Positions 10,524-21,623 of a stretch of DNA of 64,000 nt are shown piece by piece. Positions within the stretch are counted from its first letter, which is position 1. Every line of letters begins with the position of its first letter. Both the position numbers and the translations under genes were made by a program. The notes under the pieces are model-generated. The model did not search any database. It had not been told where the DNA came from and saw nothing but the letters and a program-made list of their open reading frames with translations. Source of the DNA: Aromatoleum diolicum (GTDB lineage Bacteria > Pseudomonadota > Gammaproteobacteria > Burkholderiales > Rhodocyclaceae); assembly GCF_012910955.1 (NCBI RefSeq), contig NZ_WTVQ01000001.1, forward strand, positions 186,001 to 250,000. The letters run 5' to 3'.

Positions 10524-11653
10524 GCACGATCCTCGGTCGTTTTCACCAAACGTACGGTACGGCGCGTGCGATCCTGCACTTGGCCGGCGAGCTGGCCGCA
10601 GGCCGCGTTGACGTCATCGCCACGCGTCTTGCGGGTCGTGGTGACAATGCCCGCGTCAATCAGGATACCTGCAAAGCGGCGGATTCGTTCGGGGCTCGAG
10701 CGCTCGAATCCGGAGTTCGGGAAGGGATTGAACGGGATCAGGTTGAACTTGCATGGCACGTCACGCACCAGCGCCACCAGCGCCCGTGCATGGGCGTCCG
10801 AGTCGTTCACGCCGTCGAGCATGACGTACTCGAACGTCACGAAATCGCGTGGCGCGCGCTCGAGATAGCGCTGGCACGCGGCCATCAGCTCACGCAACGG
10901 ATACTTCTGGTTGATCGGCACCAGGCGGTCGCGCAGCGCATCGTCCGGCGCGTGCAGCGACACCGCCAGCGCCACCGGACATTCGTCGCGCAGGCGATCC
11001 ATCGCCGGCACGATGCCCGAGGTCGATACCGTGACCCGGCGGCGCGACAGGCCGTACGCATGGTCATCGAGCATCAGACGCAATGCGGTGACGACGTTGT
11101 CGAAGTTCGCGAGCGGCTCGCCCATGCCCATCATCACGACATTGCTGATGACGCGGCCATTGTCCGGCTCGCCTTCGGCATCCTTCGCGCCGGCCGGGGC
11201 GGCACTGCCGCCGAGCAGCTTGTTGGCGAGCCACAGCTGGCCGATGATCTCGGCCGCACTCAGGTTGCGGTTGAAACCCTGCTTGCCGGTGGAACAGAAG
11301 GCGCAGTCGAGCGCGCAGCCGGCCTGCGAGGAGATGCACAGCGTGCCGCGGTTGGTTTCGGGAATGAACACCGCCTCGACCGCATTCGCGCTGCCGACGT
11401 CGAGCAGCCACTTGCGCGTACCGTCACTGGACACCGTATCGCGGATGGCCTGCGGCGGGCGAATGCAGGCTTCCTGCGCGAGCTTTGCGCGCAGGCTCTT
11501 TGCGACGTCGGTCATGTTGTCGAAATCGGTTTCGCCGAAGCGGTGCATCCAGTGCATCACCTGGCGCGCACGAAAGGGCTTTTCGCCCCGTTCCGCGAAC
11601 CAGCTGACGAGACCATCGACGTCGAAATCGAGCAGATTGACCGGTATAAGCAT
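10520..11653 (-). CDS. rlmN: RlmN, 23S rRNA/tRNA adenine-C2 methyltransferase
   Basis: Radical SAM enzyme (377 aa) making 2-methyladenosine at A2503 of 23S rRNA and A37 of some tRNAs. The cluster motif [16 protein letters not shown] (CxxxCxxC) and the MGMGEPL glycine motif are present. The ATG at 11653 ([11 protein letters not shown]) is preferred over a TTG seven codons upstream, since AGGA sits close before it. It starts 28 bp downstream of the ndk terminator hairpin. Confidence 0.96.
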   Translation of the reverse strand: MLIPVNLLDFDVDGLVSWFAERGEKPFRARQVMHWMHRFGETDFDNMTDVAKSLRAKLAQEACIRPPQAIRDTVSSDGTRKWLLDVGSANAVEAVFIPETNRGTLCISSQAGCALDCAFCSTGKQGFNRNLSAAEIIGQLWLANKLLGGSAAPAGAKDAEGEPDNGRVISNVVMMGMGEPLANFDNVVTALRLMLDDHAYGLSRRRVTVSTSGIVPAMDRLRDECPVALAVSLHAPDDALRDRLVPINQKYPLRELMAACQRYLERAPRDFVTFEYVMLDGVNDSDAHARALVALVRDVPCKFNLIPFNPFPNSGFERSSPERIRRFAGILIDAGIVTTTRKTRGDDVNAACGQLAGQVQDRTRRTVRLVKTTEDRA

Positions 11654-11680
11654 GTTTTCCTGTGCTGCCCTCAAAATGCA

Positions 11681-11714
11681 ATCGGCCCGCGACGCACGAA
11701 GTGCGCGGGCCGAT
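11681..11714 (-). terminator. Rho-independent terminator after ndk
   Basis: An 11-bp perfect stem (ATCGGCCCGCG at 11681-11691 against CGCGGGCCGAT at 11704-11714) lies 23 bp past the ndk stop. Read on the minus strand it is followed by TGCATTTTG. It separates ndk from rlmN. Confidence 0.8.
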
Positions 11715-11737
11715 CCGCGGGCATAGCCCTGAGAGGC

Positions 11738-12163
<426 letters not shown>

Positions 12164-12296
12164 TTGAAAACTCCGGATTGAATCGGTAAGCAGAAAGTGA
12201 GCGGAAAAAGCGTAGCTCGTGATTCTAGCAGTTTTTCGCGGGAGACTCTCGGCAAGGCCACCACCTAAAGGAATGCAACCGGATGCTGCGGTGCAA

Positions 12297-12311
12297 TGGC
12301 GCGGTTCTTGC
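12297..12311 (+). promoter_or_regulatory. Sigma-54 -24/-12 promoter candidate of nifA
   Basis: TGGCGC-N5-TTGC, with the invariant GG and GC twelve bases apart, lies about 40 bp before the nifA ATG. No TGT-N10-ACA site is seen in the ndk-nifA gap; only a GGTGCA half-site (12290-12295) overlaps. This suggests sigma-54-dependent nifA expression, possibly through an activator other than NifA itself. Confidence 0.5.
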
Positions 12312-12350
12312 GGAAGACCCTTGCCCCAACTCGGGAATACGGGATTCACC

Positions 12351-14015
<1,665 letters not shown>

Positions 14016-14029
14016 TCCGGTTGCAGTCC

Positions 14030-14070
14030 GGAGCCCCCGCAGCACGCGCTCACCGAGCGGCGGGGGCTCC
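14030..14070. terminator. Bidirectional hairpin between nifA and the convergent gene
   Basis: A perfect 11-bp stem, GGAGCCCCCGC (14030-14040) with GCGGGGGCTCC (14060-14070) and a 19-nt loop, sits between two convergent stops. No clear T-tract follows on either strand. Confidence 0.65.
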
Positions 14071-14085
14071 AGCGCGCAAGGCGGG

Positions 14086-14658
14086 TCAAACCGGCCGGTT
14101 GTCGGCCACCTTCACAGGCCCCATCTCGGCCAGCGCCTGACCGTAGTCCACACGCGGGAAGCCGCCACCCGAGACGTTCGCTGCAGCGTTGACGATGGCG
14201 TCGATCTTGCCTTCGGCGGACTTTTTCTTGAGATCGCCCTTTTCCAGATACAGCAGGTCGAGCAGTTCGTTGTAGACAGTGGCTTCGTCGAGCGGGAGCA
14301 CATGAAAACTCACGCCGTCGATGTCGAGCAGGTACTTCTTCGAGATATCGACATTGCCGGCGAAGATGAAGTACTTGCCGCCGGGGACCAGCGCGCTGCC
14401 GAAGGTGACACGCAATTCATCGAGATGCGCGAGCGAATCGACGTGCGCGGCAAGGAAGCTCAGCTTCTCGCCCTCGACCGCGAGGATCACCTGATCGGCC
14501 TTGATCTCGGGCGGGCGCTTTTCGCCTGCAAGGGAGGGCGGGAATTTGAGACCGAGTTCGCCGCGGAAGCCATAACGATCGGTTCTTCCGGTCGGGCCGG
14601 AAAAGGTCGGGGACAGCAGTGTGCCTTCGAGGGTGCTGAACAGGGTCGGCGTGGACAT
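14086..14658 (-). CDS. Unknown protein, nif-linked, divergent from nifB
   Basis: 190-aa soluble protein that I do not recognise. It has no signal peptide, membrane segment or cysteine cluster. It begins MSTPTLFSTLEGTLLSPTF, then has mixed alpha/beta sequence with a Lys-rich patch (GDLKKKSAEGKID) near the C-terminus. The ATG at 14658 is 42 nt after the predicted start site of a sigma-54 promoter on the minus strand (14712-14726), and a NifA-type upstream site lies in the gap shared with nifB. A role in nitrogen fixation is inferred only from this context. Confidence 0.75.
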   Translation of the reverse strand: MSTPTLFSTLEGTLLSPTFSGPTGRTDRYGFRGELGLKFPPSLAGEKRPPEIKADQVILAVEGEKLSFLAAHVDSLAHLDELRVTFGSALVPGGKYFIFAGNVDISKKYLLDIDGVSFHVLPLDEATVYNELLDLLYLEKGDLKKKSAEGKIDAIVNAAANVSGGGFPRVDYGQALAEMGPVKVADNRPV

Positions 14659-14711
14659 GATGTGGGTCTCTCGTGCAATGAAAAAAGGGGACTCGTGCCG
14701 ACGGGCTTTCC

Positions 14712-14726
14712 GCAAGAAGCGCGCCA
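14712..14726 (-). promoter_or_regulatory. Sigma-54 promoter candidate of the unknown 190-aa gene
   Basis: Read on the minus strand: TGGCGC-N5-TTGC, with GG and GC at the required spacing. Its predicted start site, near 14700, is 42 nt before the ATG. Same hexamer as the nifA promoter match. The NifA site at 14871-14886 is about 170 bp upstream. Confidence 0.55.
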
Positions 14727-14870
14727 CGCCACCGCCACGGTTTCTCAAAGCCCCTGCAAGACTGCGATGCGACTGGATTTTCGCGCCCGAACGGGGCACG
14801 TGCCACGCCTTCGTGCGATGCAAAGCTTGCCGTCGCGACAGGGCGGCATTCGGACACGACGCGACATTGC

Positions 14871-14886
14871 TGTCGCACATGCGACA
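14871..14886. promoter_or_regulatory. NifA upstream activator site (nifB and divergent gene)
   Basis: TGT-N10-ACA with full dyad symmetry: TGTCGCACATGCGACA. It lies about 95 bp upstream of the predicted nifB start site, the normal distance for a NifA enhancer. Confidence 0.82.
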
Positions 14887-14954
14887 TCGTCCGCGAAACT
14901 CGCACTCCCTGAAACATCGTTTATTTTTAATGACTTGCAAGCACACTGAGGCGC

Positions 14955-14969
14955 TGGCACAGGCATTGC
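14955..14969 (+). promoter_or_regulatory. Sigma-54 promoter of the nifB operon
   Basis: TGGCAC-AGGCA-TTGC, an exact -24/-12 consensus. The predicted start is near 14981, giving a 5' leader of about 70 nt before the nifB ATG. Confidence 0.88.
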
Positions 14970-15051
14970 AACGCCATTCGCAAACGCTGCCCCGAGCCGA
15001 ACGACGCGCGCCGGAGCAGCTCACGCCGGATCACTGCGAATGGAGCATTTC

Positions 15052-16557
15052 ATGTCACCGCACGGACTCTCCCTGCCCGAAGCCCCAACTGCCCGCAAGA
15101 TCATCCCACTCATCGTCGGCGGTCCCGCATCCGCAAAATCAGGCGCCTGCAGCACCGCCGTACAAGGGGGCTGCGGTTCGGGCAGCTCCGCCGGCCTGCC
15201 CCAGCACATCCGCGACAAGGTGCACGATCACCCGTGTTACAGCGCTGAAGCACATCACCACTTCGCCCGCATGCATGTCGCGGTGGCGCCGGGCTGCAAC
15301 ATCCAGTGCAATTATTGCAACCGCAAGTACGACTGCGCCAACGAAAGCCGGCCCGGCGTGGTGTCGGAAAAGCTCACGCCCGAGCTCGCAGCGAAGAAGG
15401 TCCTGGCGGTGGCGGCGCGGATTCCGCAACTGTCGGTGGTCGGAGTGGCCGGCCCCGGCGATGCGCTGGCCTTGCCGGAGAAGACTTTCCGCACCTTCGA
15501 TCTGATCAAGGCGGCGGCGCCGGACATCCGCTTGTGTCTGTCGACCAACGGCCTCGCCCTGCCCGACCACGTCGAGCGCATCAAGGCGCTCGGGGTCGAC
15601 CATGTGACGATCACGATCAACATGATCGACCCGGATATCGGCGCGCAGATCTACCCGTGGATCTTCTTCGACCACAAGCGCTGGCGCGGCGTCGAGGCCG
15701 CGCGCATCCTGCACGAGCGGCAGATGCTGGGCCTGGAGATGCTGGTGGCGGCCGATGTGCTGGTGAAGGTGAACTCGGTGATGATCCCCGGCATCAACGA
15801 CCGGCATCTGGCCGAGGTGAACGAGGCGGTGAAGTCGCGCGGCGCCTTCCTGCACAACATCATGCCGCTGATCTCGGATGCGGCGCACGGCACGCATTTC
15901 GGCCTCACCGGCCAGCGCGGCCCGACGCCGGCCGAACTCAAGGCCTTGCAGGACAGCTGCGAAGGCGAGATGCAGATGATGCGCCATTGCCGCCAGTGCC
16001 GCGCCGATGCGGTCGGCATGCTGGGCGAGGATCGCGGCGCCGAATTCACGTCGCACAACATCGACGCGATTGCCGCCGAGACTGATGCCGACAGCATGAT
16101 GGAGGCACGCGCTGCGTATCGCAGCTTTGTCGAGCGCGAGCGCGCCGACCAGAGTGCTGCGACAGATGCGGCAAAGGCGACGGTCGGCGCGACCGGCGAG
16201 ACGCGCCTGGTGGCCGTCGCGACCAAGGGATCGGGTCGCATCAACCAGCATTTCGGCCACGCCGAGGAATTCCAAGTGTACGAAATCTCAAGCGCGGGCG
16301 CGAAATTCGTCGGCCATCGCAAGGTGTCGCTGTACTGCCAGGGCGGTTACGACGACGACGAGGCGCTGCCCGGCATCGTCGAGGCGCTGGCGGGCTGTGT
16401 CGCGGTGTTCGTCGCCAAGATCGGCCACTGCCCGCGCAAGGACCTGACCGCTGCCGGCATCGAGACCGTCGAGACCTACGCCCACGAATACATCGAAGCC
16501 TCGCTGATCGACTGGTTCGCCAAGTCGATGCAGGCGCACCAAGTCAATGCTGCCTGA
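15052..16557 (+). CDS. nifB: NifB, radical SAM FeMo-co biosynthesis protein
   Basis: Fuses two [4Fe-4S] units and inserts the central carbide to make NifB-co, the precursor of FeMo-co (501 aa). The radical SAM motif CNIQCNYC is at Cys82, Cys86 and Cys89; VAGPGDAL is the glycine motif. From about residue 382 a NifX-like cofactor-binding domain is fused ([15 protein letters not shown]), the two-domain proteobacterial form. The ATG at 15052 has GGAG six bases before it; an ATG four codons upstream (15040) lacks a good site. First gene of a five-gene nif operon. Confidence 0.97.
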   Translation: MSPHGLSLPEAPTARKIIPLIVGGPASAKSGACSTAVQGGCGSGSSAGLPQHIRDKVHDHPCYSAEAHHHFARMHVAVAPGCNIQCNYCNRKYDCANESRPGVVSEKLTPELAAKKVLAVAARIPQLSVVGVAGPGDALALPEKTFRTFDLIKAAAPDIRLCLSTNGLALPDHVERIKALGVDHVTITINMIDPDIGAQIYPWIFFDHKRWRGVEAARILHERQMLGLEMLVAADVLVKVNSVMIPGINDRHLAEVNEAVKSRGAFLHNIMPLISDAAHGTHFGLTGQRGPTPAELKALQDSCEGEMQMMRHCRQCRADAVGMLGEDRGAEFTSHNIDAIAAETDADSMMEARAAYRSFVERERADQSAATDAAKATVGATGETRLVAVATKGSGRINQHFGHAEEFQVYEISSAGAKFVGHRKVSLYCQGGYDDDEALPGIVEALAGCVAVFVAKIGHCPRKDLTAAGIETVETYAHEYIEASLIDWFAKSMQAHQVNAA

Positions 16558-16569
16558 GGAGAATCAGCC

Positions 16570-16950
16570 ATGTGTGTAACCCTTACCCCTGCTGCCGCAA
16601 CGTTCATGAAACGCATCGTGCGCTTCGGCGGCGGCAAGGCCGACAGCGGCTTCCGTCTGTCGGTGAAAGCCGGAGGCTGCTCCGGTTTCGATTCGAGCTT
16701 CACGGTGGAGACCGCTCCCGGCGACGGTGACGCGGTGATCGAGCAGCACGGCGTGCGCCTGTTCCTGACCGCCGACAGCTGCACCCTGTTGCGCGGCTAC
16801 ACCGTGGATTTCACCGAAAGCCGCATGGACAGCAAACTGAGCTTCAGCAAGGCGGGAGCGCCCGAGGCCTGCGGTTGCGGCGCGGGAGCCCCGGGCAGCC
16901 AGACGACGATCGTGTTCATGCGGCCAAGTGTCGGCTGCGTGAAGAAATAG
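16570..16950 (+). CDS. HesB/IscA-family iron-sulfur protein, nif-associated
   Basis: A-type Fe-S carrier or scaffold (126 aa) of the kind often called IscA-nif or HesB. The conserved cysteines are Cys37 (GGCSGF) and a C-terminal CGCG pair (Cys101, Cys103), after which there is an unusual extra tail of about 20 residues (TTIVFMRPSVGCVKK). It starts 12 bp after nifB with a strong GAGGAG ribosome site. It could supply clusters to NifB or other nif proteins. No nifU or nifS is present in the window. Confidence 0.88.
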   Translation: MCVTLTPAAATFMKRIVRFGGGKADSGFRLSVKAGGCSGFDSSFTVETAPGDGDAVIEQHGVRLFLTADSCTLLRGYTVDFTESRMDSKLSFSKAGAPEACGCGAGAPGSQTTIVFMRPSVGCVKK

Positions 16951-16961
16951 GCGCAGCGATC

Positions 16962-17285
16962 ATGTTTGCGCGCGACTCGGACATCGTCGAACTCGATGGG
17001 CCGCCGGCCTTCGACTATGGCGAGAAAGTCATTTCGAGAAAAAACGTCAAGAACGACGGTACCTTCTACGGCAGCGACGTGGGCGACGTGCTGGTGAGGA
17101 AAGGCGACATCGGTTACGTCAAGAGCATCGGCAGTTTCCTGCAGCAGTTCTATATCTACGGCATCGACTTCGTCGATCGAGGCTACGTGGTCGGCATGAA
17201 GGGGCGCGAACTGCGCTCGCTCGATGCGCGCGATACCACGGACGATGCGGACGAAGCATTTTCCGACGAGGAAGCGATCACATGA
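16962..17285 (+). CDS. nifZ: NifZ, MoFe protein P-cluster maturation factor
   Basis: Small protein (107 aa) that in Azotobacter acts late in P-cluster assembly on NifDK. Family features are visible: DGTFYGSDVGDVLVRKGDIG, GYVKSIGSFLQQFYIYGIDF and MKGREL, then an acidic tail. The ATG at 16962 follows the hesB-like stop by 11 bp. Its last codons overlap the nifT start (ATGA). Confidence 0.92.
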   Translation: MFARDSDIVELDGPPAFDYGEKVISRKNVKNDGTFYGSDVGDVLVRKGDIGYVKSIGSFLQQFYIYGIDFVDRGYVVGMKGRELRSLDARDTTDDADEAFSDEEAIT

Positions 17286-17494
17286 AAGTCACGGTCCGCA
17301 AGGAAGCCACCGGCAATTATTCGATCTACGTGGCGAAGAAGGATCTGGAGGCGCGCGTCGTCAGCGCCGAACAACCCGCGATCTGGGGCGGCAAGGTCGA
17401 GCTGGATAACGGCTGGACGCTGGAGATGCCTGCGATGGCGGCTGACACCCGCCTGCCGATCACCGTCGAGGCACGCCGCCTGGGCGAAGCCTGA
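17282..17494 (+). CDS. nifT: NifT/FixU family protein
   Basis: 70-aa protein of the NifT family. Its function is not established, and it is dispensable in several diazotrophs. The family pattern KVTVRKEATGNYSIYVAKKDLE and a WTLEMP segment near the C-terminus are clear. Translationally coupled to nifZ by a four-base overlap. Confidence 0.92.
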   Translation: MKVTVRKEATGNYSIYVAKKDLEARVVSAEQPAIWGGKVELDNGWTLEMPAMAADTRLPITVEARRLGEA

Positions 17495-17513
17495 CCTACT
17501 GGAGAGCGCGACC

Positions 17514-18371
17514 ATGAACGCCCCGAACAGTCTCGCCATCAGCCTTGAAGGGATTCTTCGCGGCTTGAGCAACGACACCCTCATTCCCTACCTGGGGGCC
17601 GAAGCCGTCTTGCTCGACTCCGCCAACGCGGGGCTGCCGGTCAGCCATCCGGCGTTGATCGAGCGGATGAGCAAGAAGGTGCCGATCCCCGGCCGCCTGC
17701 GCACCAACCTGACCGCGGCGGCGCAATTCATCGAAACCCACCGGCACCGCAAGGTGCTGCGGGCGATCATGAACGAAAGTTTCGCGCAGCCGGCCATTCC
17801 GTCGCTGCTGCACCGCTGGCTGGCCGGATTGCGGCCGGCACTGATCATCGACCTCGGCTATGACGCCGCGACCGCCACGGCGCTCGCCGAGGGCTCGTCG
17901 TGGGGCCAGGTGCAGGGCGTCAGCCGCGCCGAGTCGCGGGCCGGCCAGGGAATCGAATGGGTGCGCTATTACGACGCCAGCGGGAAAGACTGCGAGCAAA
18001 GCGCCGCCCCTGACTGGCGGACATTGCTCTACAAGCCGCTGGGCAGTGTCGCGCCGGCGGGCAATTTCCTCGTTTCGGACGCCGACTTCGTCGAAGTGCT
18101 GACCGAAATCGACCTGCAGACGCCGATTCCGGCCGAAGTGCAGAAACGCCGTGCGACACGCGGCTTCGTGTTCCTCGGCTGCCGCTTCGACAACCAGCTG
18201 GCGCGCACCTATGCCCGCCAGGTGATCAAGCGCAGCAGCGGTCCCCACTTCGCGCTGATCGAGGACGAGCTCACCCGCAACGAGCGACAGTTCGTCGAGG
18301 AACAGGGCATTACGGTGATTCCGGGCTCGGTCCGACACCTGCTCGCCGCGCTCTGCCTCACCGTCGCCTGA
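17514..18371 (+). CDS. SIR2-like domain protein in the nifB operon
   Basis: 285-aa protein resembling SIR2-type (NAD-binding Rossmann) domains in layout: an N-terminal LIPYLGAEAVL in place of the usual GAG(I/V)S motif, a central LIIDLGYDAATATAL in place of TTNYD, and a late FVFLGCRFDNQLARTYARQ strand typical of SIR2_2 families. The usual catalytic His/Asn pattern is not evident, so NAD hydrolysis is doubtful. It is the last gene of the nifB-hesB-nifZ-nifT operon (19-bp gap, GGAGAG ribosome site) and converges on draG. The role is unknown; a link to NAD-dependent DraT control is conjecture. Confidence 0.75.
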   Translation: MNAPNSLAISLEGILRGLSNDTLIPYLGAEAVLLDSANAGLPVSHPALIERMSKKVPIPGRLRTNLTAAAQFIETHRHRKVLRAIMNESFAQPAIPSLLHRWLAGLRPALIIDLGYDAATATALAEGSSWGQVQGVSRAESRAGQGIEWVRYYDASGKDCEQSAAPDWRTLLYKPLGSVAPAGNFLVSDADFVEVLTEIDLQTPIPAEVQKRRATRGFVFLGCRFDNQLARTYARQVIKRSSGPHFALIEDELTRNERQFVEEQGITVIPGSVRHLLAALCLTVA

Positions 18372-18379
18372 CGCGCGGT

Positions 18380-18395
18380 GCGGCCGAAGGGCCGC
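18380..18395. terminator. Short GC hairpin between convergent SIR2-like gene and draG
   Basis: GCGGCC-GAAG-GGCCGC, a six-base stem with a four-base loop, lies in the 37-bp gap between the two stops. There is no T-tract, so its terminator role is uncertain. Confidence 0.45.
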
Positions 18396-18408
18396 CGGCA
18401 GGCAGCGC

Positions 18409-19335
18409 TCACGCACCGTCCGGGGCCTCCACAAGGCTAGCACCGAGCGCCAGCAGCGCCGGTGCCTGGTGCTCGATCTCCCGCCGCACGGCCCCATCGA
18501 GGCGGCGCAGCCAGCGTGCGGGAATGGCCTCGACACCATAGTGGGCGCCGGCAAGCATGCCGGCGATGGCGCCGGTGGTGTCGGCGTCGCCGCCCCAATT
18601 CACGGTCGTGATCACACAGGACTCGAAGCTGTCGGTGCTGAAGAAGGCATGCAGCACGGTCTGCACGGTATCGACGACATAGCCGGTGGCGCGCTTCGGA
18701 TAGGGATCGAAGCGGAACTGGCGGTGCGCTTCGACCAAGGCCAGCGCGGTGCGGCGGGTCTGCTGCAGATTGTCGCGCCAGTGCCCGCCGTGCAGCAGAT
18801 CCGCCAGCATGCGCGCAAAGCTCAGCGTGGCGGCATCGGACAGCGGGTGATGGTGGGTGACGTGGGCCTGTTCGATGGCGCAGCGCGCGAGCCGTTCGGC
18901 ATCACGAAAAGCGAACAGTATGGCGGGCAGGTTGCGCATCAGCGCGCCGTTGCCGGCATCCCCGTCGGAAAACGCCCCTGCGAGCGAGCCGTCGCGTCCG
19001 TATCGGACGAGCCCGCGGCGACAGGTGTTGCCGACGTCGATCGGCTTCGACTTCAGCCACGCCAGCCAGTGCGCGGCGATATTGCGCAGATCCCAGCCGC
19101 CCGACTCGAGGATCGCCGCGCCCAGCGCCAGCGACATCTGCGTGTCGTCGGTGACCTGCCCCGCCTTGAGCCTGAGCCAGCCGCCGCCGACGATGTCGCG
19201 CAGCTCTCCGTACTGCTGCCGGATCTCGTTGGGCGTCAGAAACTCGACCGTCGCGCCGAGCGCGTCGCCGACGGCGAGGCCGAGGTAGGCACCGAGGGCC
19301 CGTGAGTGCAGCGAGGCTTGCGCCGCGCTGTTCAT
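18409..19335 (-). CDS. draG: DraG, ADP-ribosyl-[dinitrogenase reductase] glycohydrolase
   Basis: Removes ADP-ribose from NifH and so reactivates nitrogenase (308 aa). Mn-binding ADP-ribosylglycohydrolase motifs are present: AVGDALGATVEF near the N-terminus, VTDDTQMSLALG, and NWGGDADTTGAIAGMLAGA near the C-terminus. The ATG at 19335 (MNSAAQASLHSRALG) overlaps the draT stop by four bases (ATGA), so the frame's upstream extension is not used. Forms a switch-off module with draT next to nifHDK. Confidence 0.96.
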   Translation of the reverse strand: MNSAAQASLHSRALGAYLGLAVGDALGATVEFLTPNEIRQQYGELRDIVGGGWLRLKAGQVTDDTQMSLALGAAILESGGWDLRNIAAHWLAWLKSKPIDVGNTCRRGLVRYGRDGSLAGAFSDGDAGNGALMRNLPAILFAFRDAERLARCAIEQAHVTHHHPLSDAATLSFARMLADLLHGGHWRDNLQQTRRTALALVEAHRQFRFDPYPKRATGYVVDTVQTVLHAFFSTDSFESCVITTVNWGGDADTTGAIAGMLAGAHYGVEAIPARWLRRLDGAVRREIEHQAPALLALGASLVEAPDGA

Positions 19336-20171
19336 AGCGTCGCCATCTTCACGCGATATTCGCCCCCCAGCACCAGCAGCTCGCCCTCGCCGCGCAGCAC
19401 CGGCCCCGGCATCAGCGCGTTGCAATACACGATCTTGCAGATCGGCACCTCGACTTCGAGGATGGTGTCGCCGAACTGGTCGGCAATCTCGCGTTGTGTC
19501 GTGAATGAGACAAGATTGTTCAGCCGCGCAATCGCCTCGCGGGGGCGGCAATGCAGTTTGCCGTCGGCGCGCGGCAGCCATGCGACCACCTGGTGCTCGG
19601 CAAAGTCGTTGACGCCGCGATACAGCCTCAGATGACGAAGCCCCGGAAACAGCCAGCGCCGGAACACGTGCTGCGCGTACTCGTAGAGCAGGTCGAGCTG
19701 CAGGTGGATGCAGTTGTTGTGAAAGCGCGCGCTCATTTTCTCCTCGACATAGGTCATCCACGCCGCCGACGGGTACCGCCCGAGCACCATCCTGTGGAAG
19801 GTCGGTTGCAGCCCGAAGCGCGATTCGACCCAGCCTTTCAGGACCGCCGCCTCCTTGCCGTTGGCATTGAAACCCCAGCCACGCAACAGGCGCAGATAAC
19901 TCGCGCGAAAGCGCTTGCGGCCGAGGGCGTCGCGCTCGGACGGGGCGTCGAGCTCGAACACCGAGCGCATGTAGATCTGGAACGCGAGCACCGCCTCGTC
20001 GCCATTCGTCGCGTCCTGCAGCATCGCGAACAGCGCACGATTGGTTTCGCTCACCCCGTGGATCGTCAAGGCAAGCGGATTCTCGTTGAAGACCGCGCTG
20101 GCGAGCAGCCCCGTCGGAATGCCGACGAGGTTGGTCGAATGCCCGTATGCCGCGTCCAGGCGCGCGCTCAT
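19332..20171 (-). CDS. draT: DraT, NAD-dinitrogenase reductase ADP-ribosyltransferase
   Basis: Inactivates nitrogenase by ADP-ribosylating an arginine of NifH (Arg101 here) after ammonium or dark/energy shifts (279 aa). The N-terminus GHSTNLVGIPTGLLASAVFN and LRHLRLYRGVNDF are characteristic of the family. The ATG at 20171 (MSARLDAAYG) is chosen; the frame runs further upstream into the fmdB-like gene without homology. Order fmdB-like, draT, draG, all minus strand, divergent from nifH. Confidence 0.95.
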   Translation of the reverse strand: MSARLDAAYGHSTNLVGIPTGLLASAVFNENPLALTIHGVSETNRALFAMLQDATNGDEAVLAFQIYMRSVFELDAPSERDALGRKRFRASYLRLLRGWGFNANGKEAAVLKGWVESRFGLQPTFHRMVLGRYPSAAWMTYVEEKMSARFHNNCIHLQLDLLYEYAQHVFRRWLFPGLRHLRLYRGVNDFAEHQVVAWLPRADGKLHCRPREAIARLNNLVSFTTQREIADQFGDTILEVEVPICKIVYCNALMPGPVLRGEGELLVLGGEYRVKMATL

Positions 20172-20190
20172 CGGCCGCGTCGCCACGAGC

Positions 20191-21599
<1,409 letters not shown>

Positions 21600-21623
21600 T
21601 AACGGCGCGCAAGGAGAATTGAC

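Larger units (their letters stand above)
14659..15051. other. 393-bp divergent control region between the unknown nif-linked gene and nifB
   Basis: No gene is seen. It holds one palindromic NifA upstream site (14871-14886), a plus-strand sigma-54 promoter for nifB (14955-14969) and a minus-strand sigma-54 promoter match for the unknown gene (14712-14726). Confidence 0.7.

Noticed and set aside
14795-14805. GGCACGTGCCA palindrome upstream of the 190-aa gene as a -24 element
   Set aside because: The expected -12 position reads CCGT and lacks the essential GC; the match at 14712-14726 is better placed and complete.
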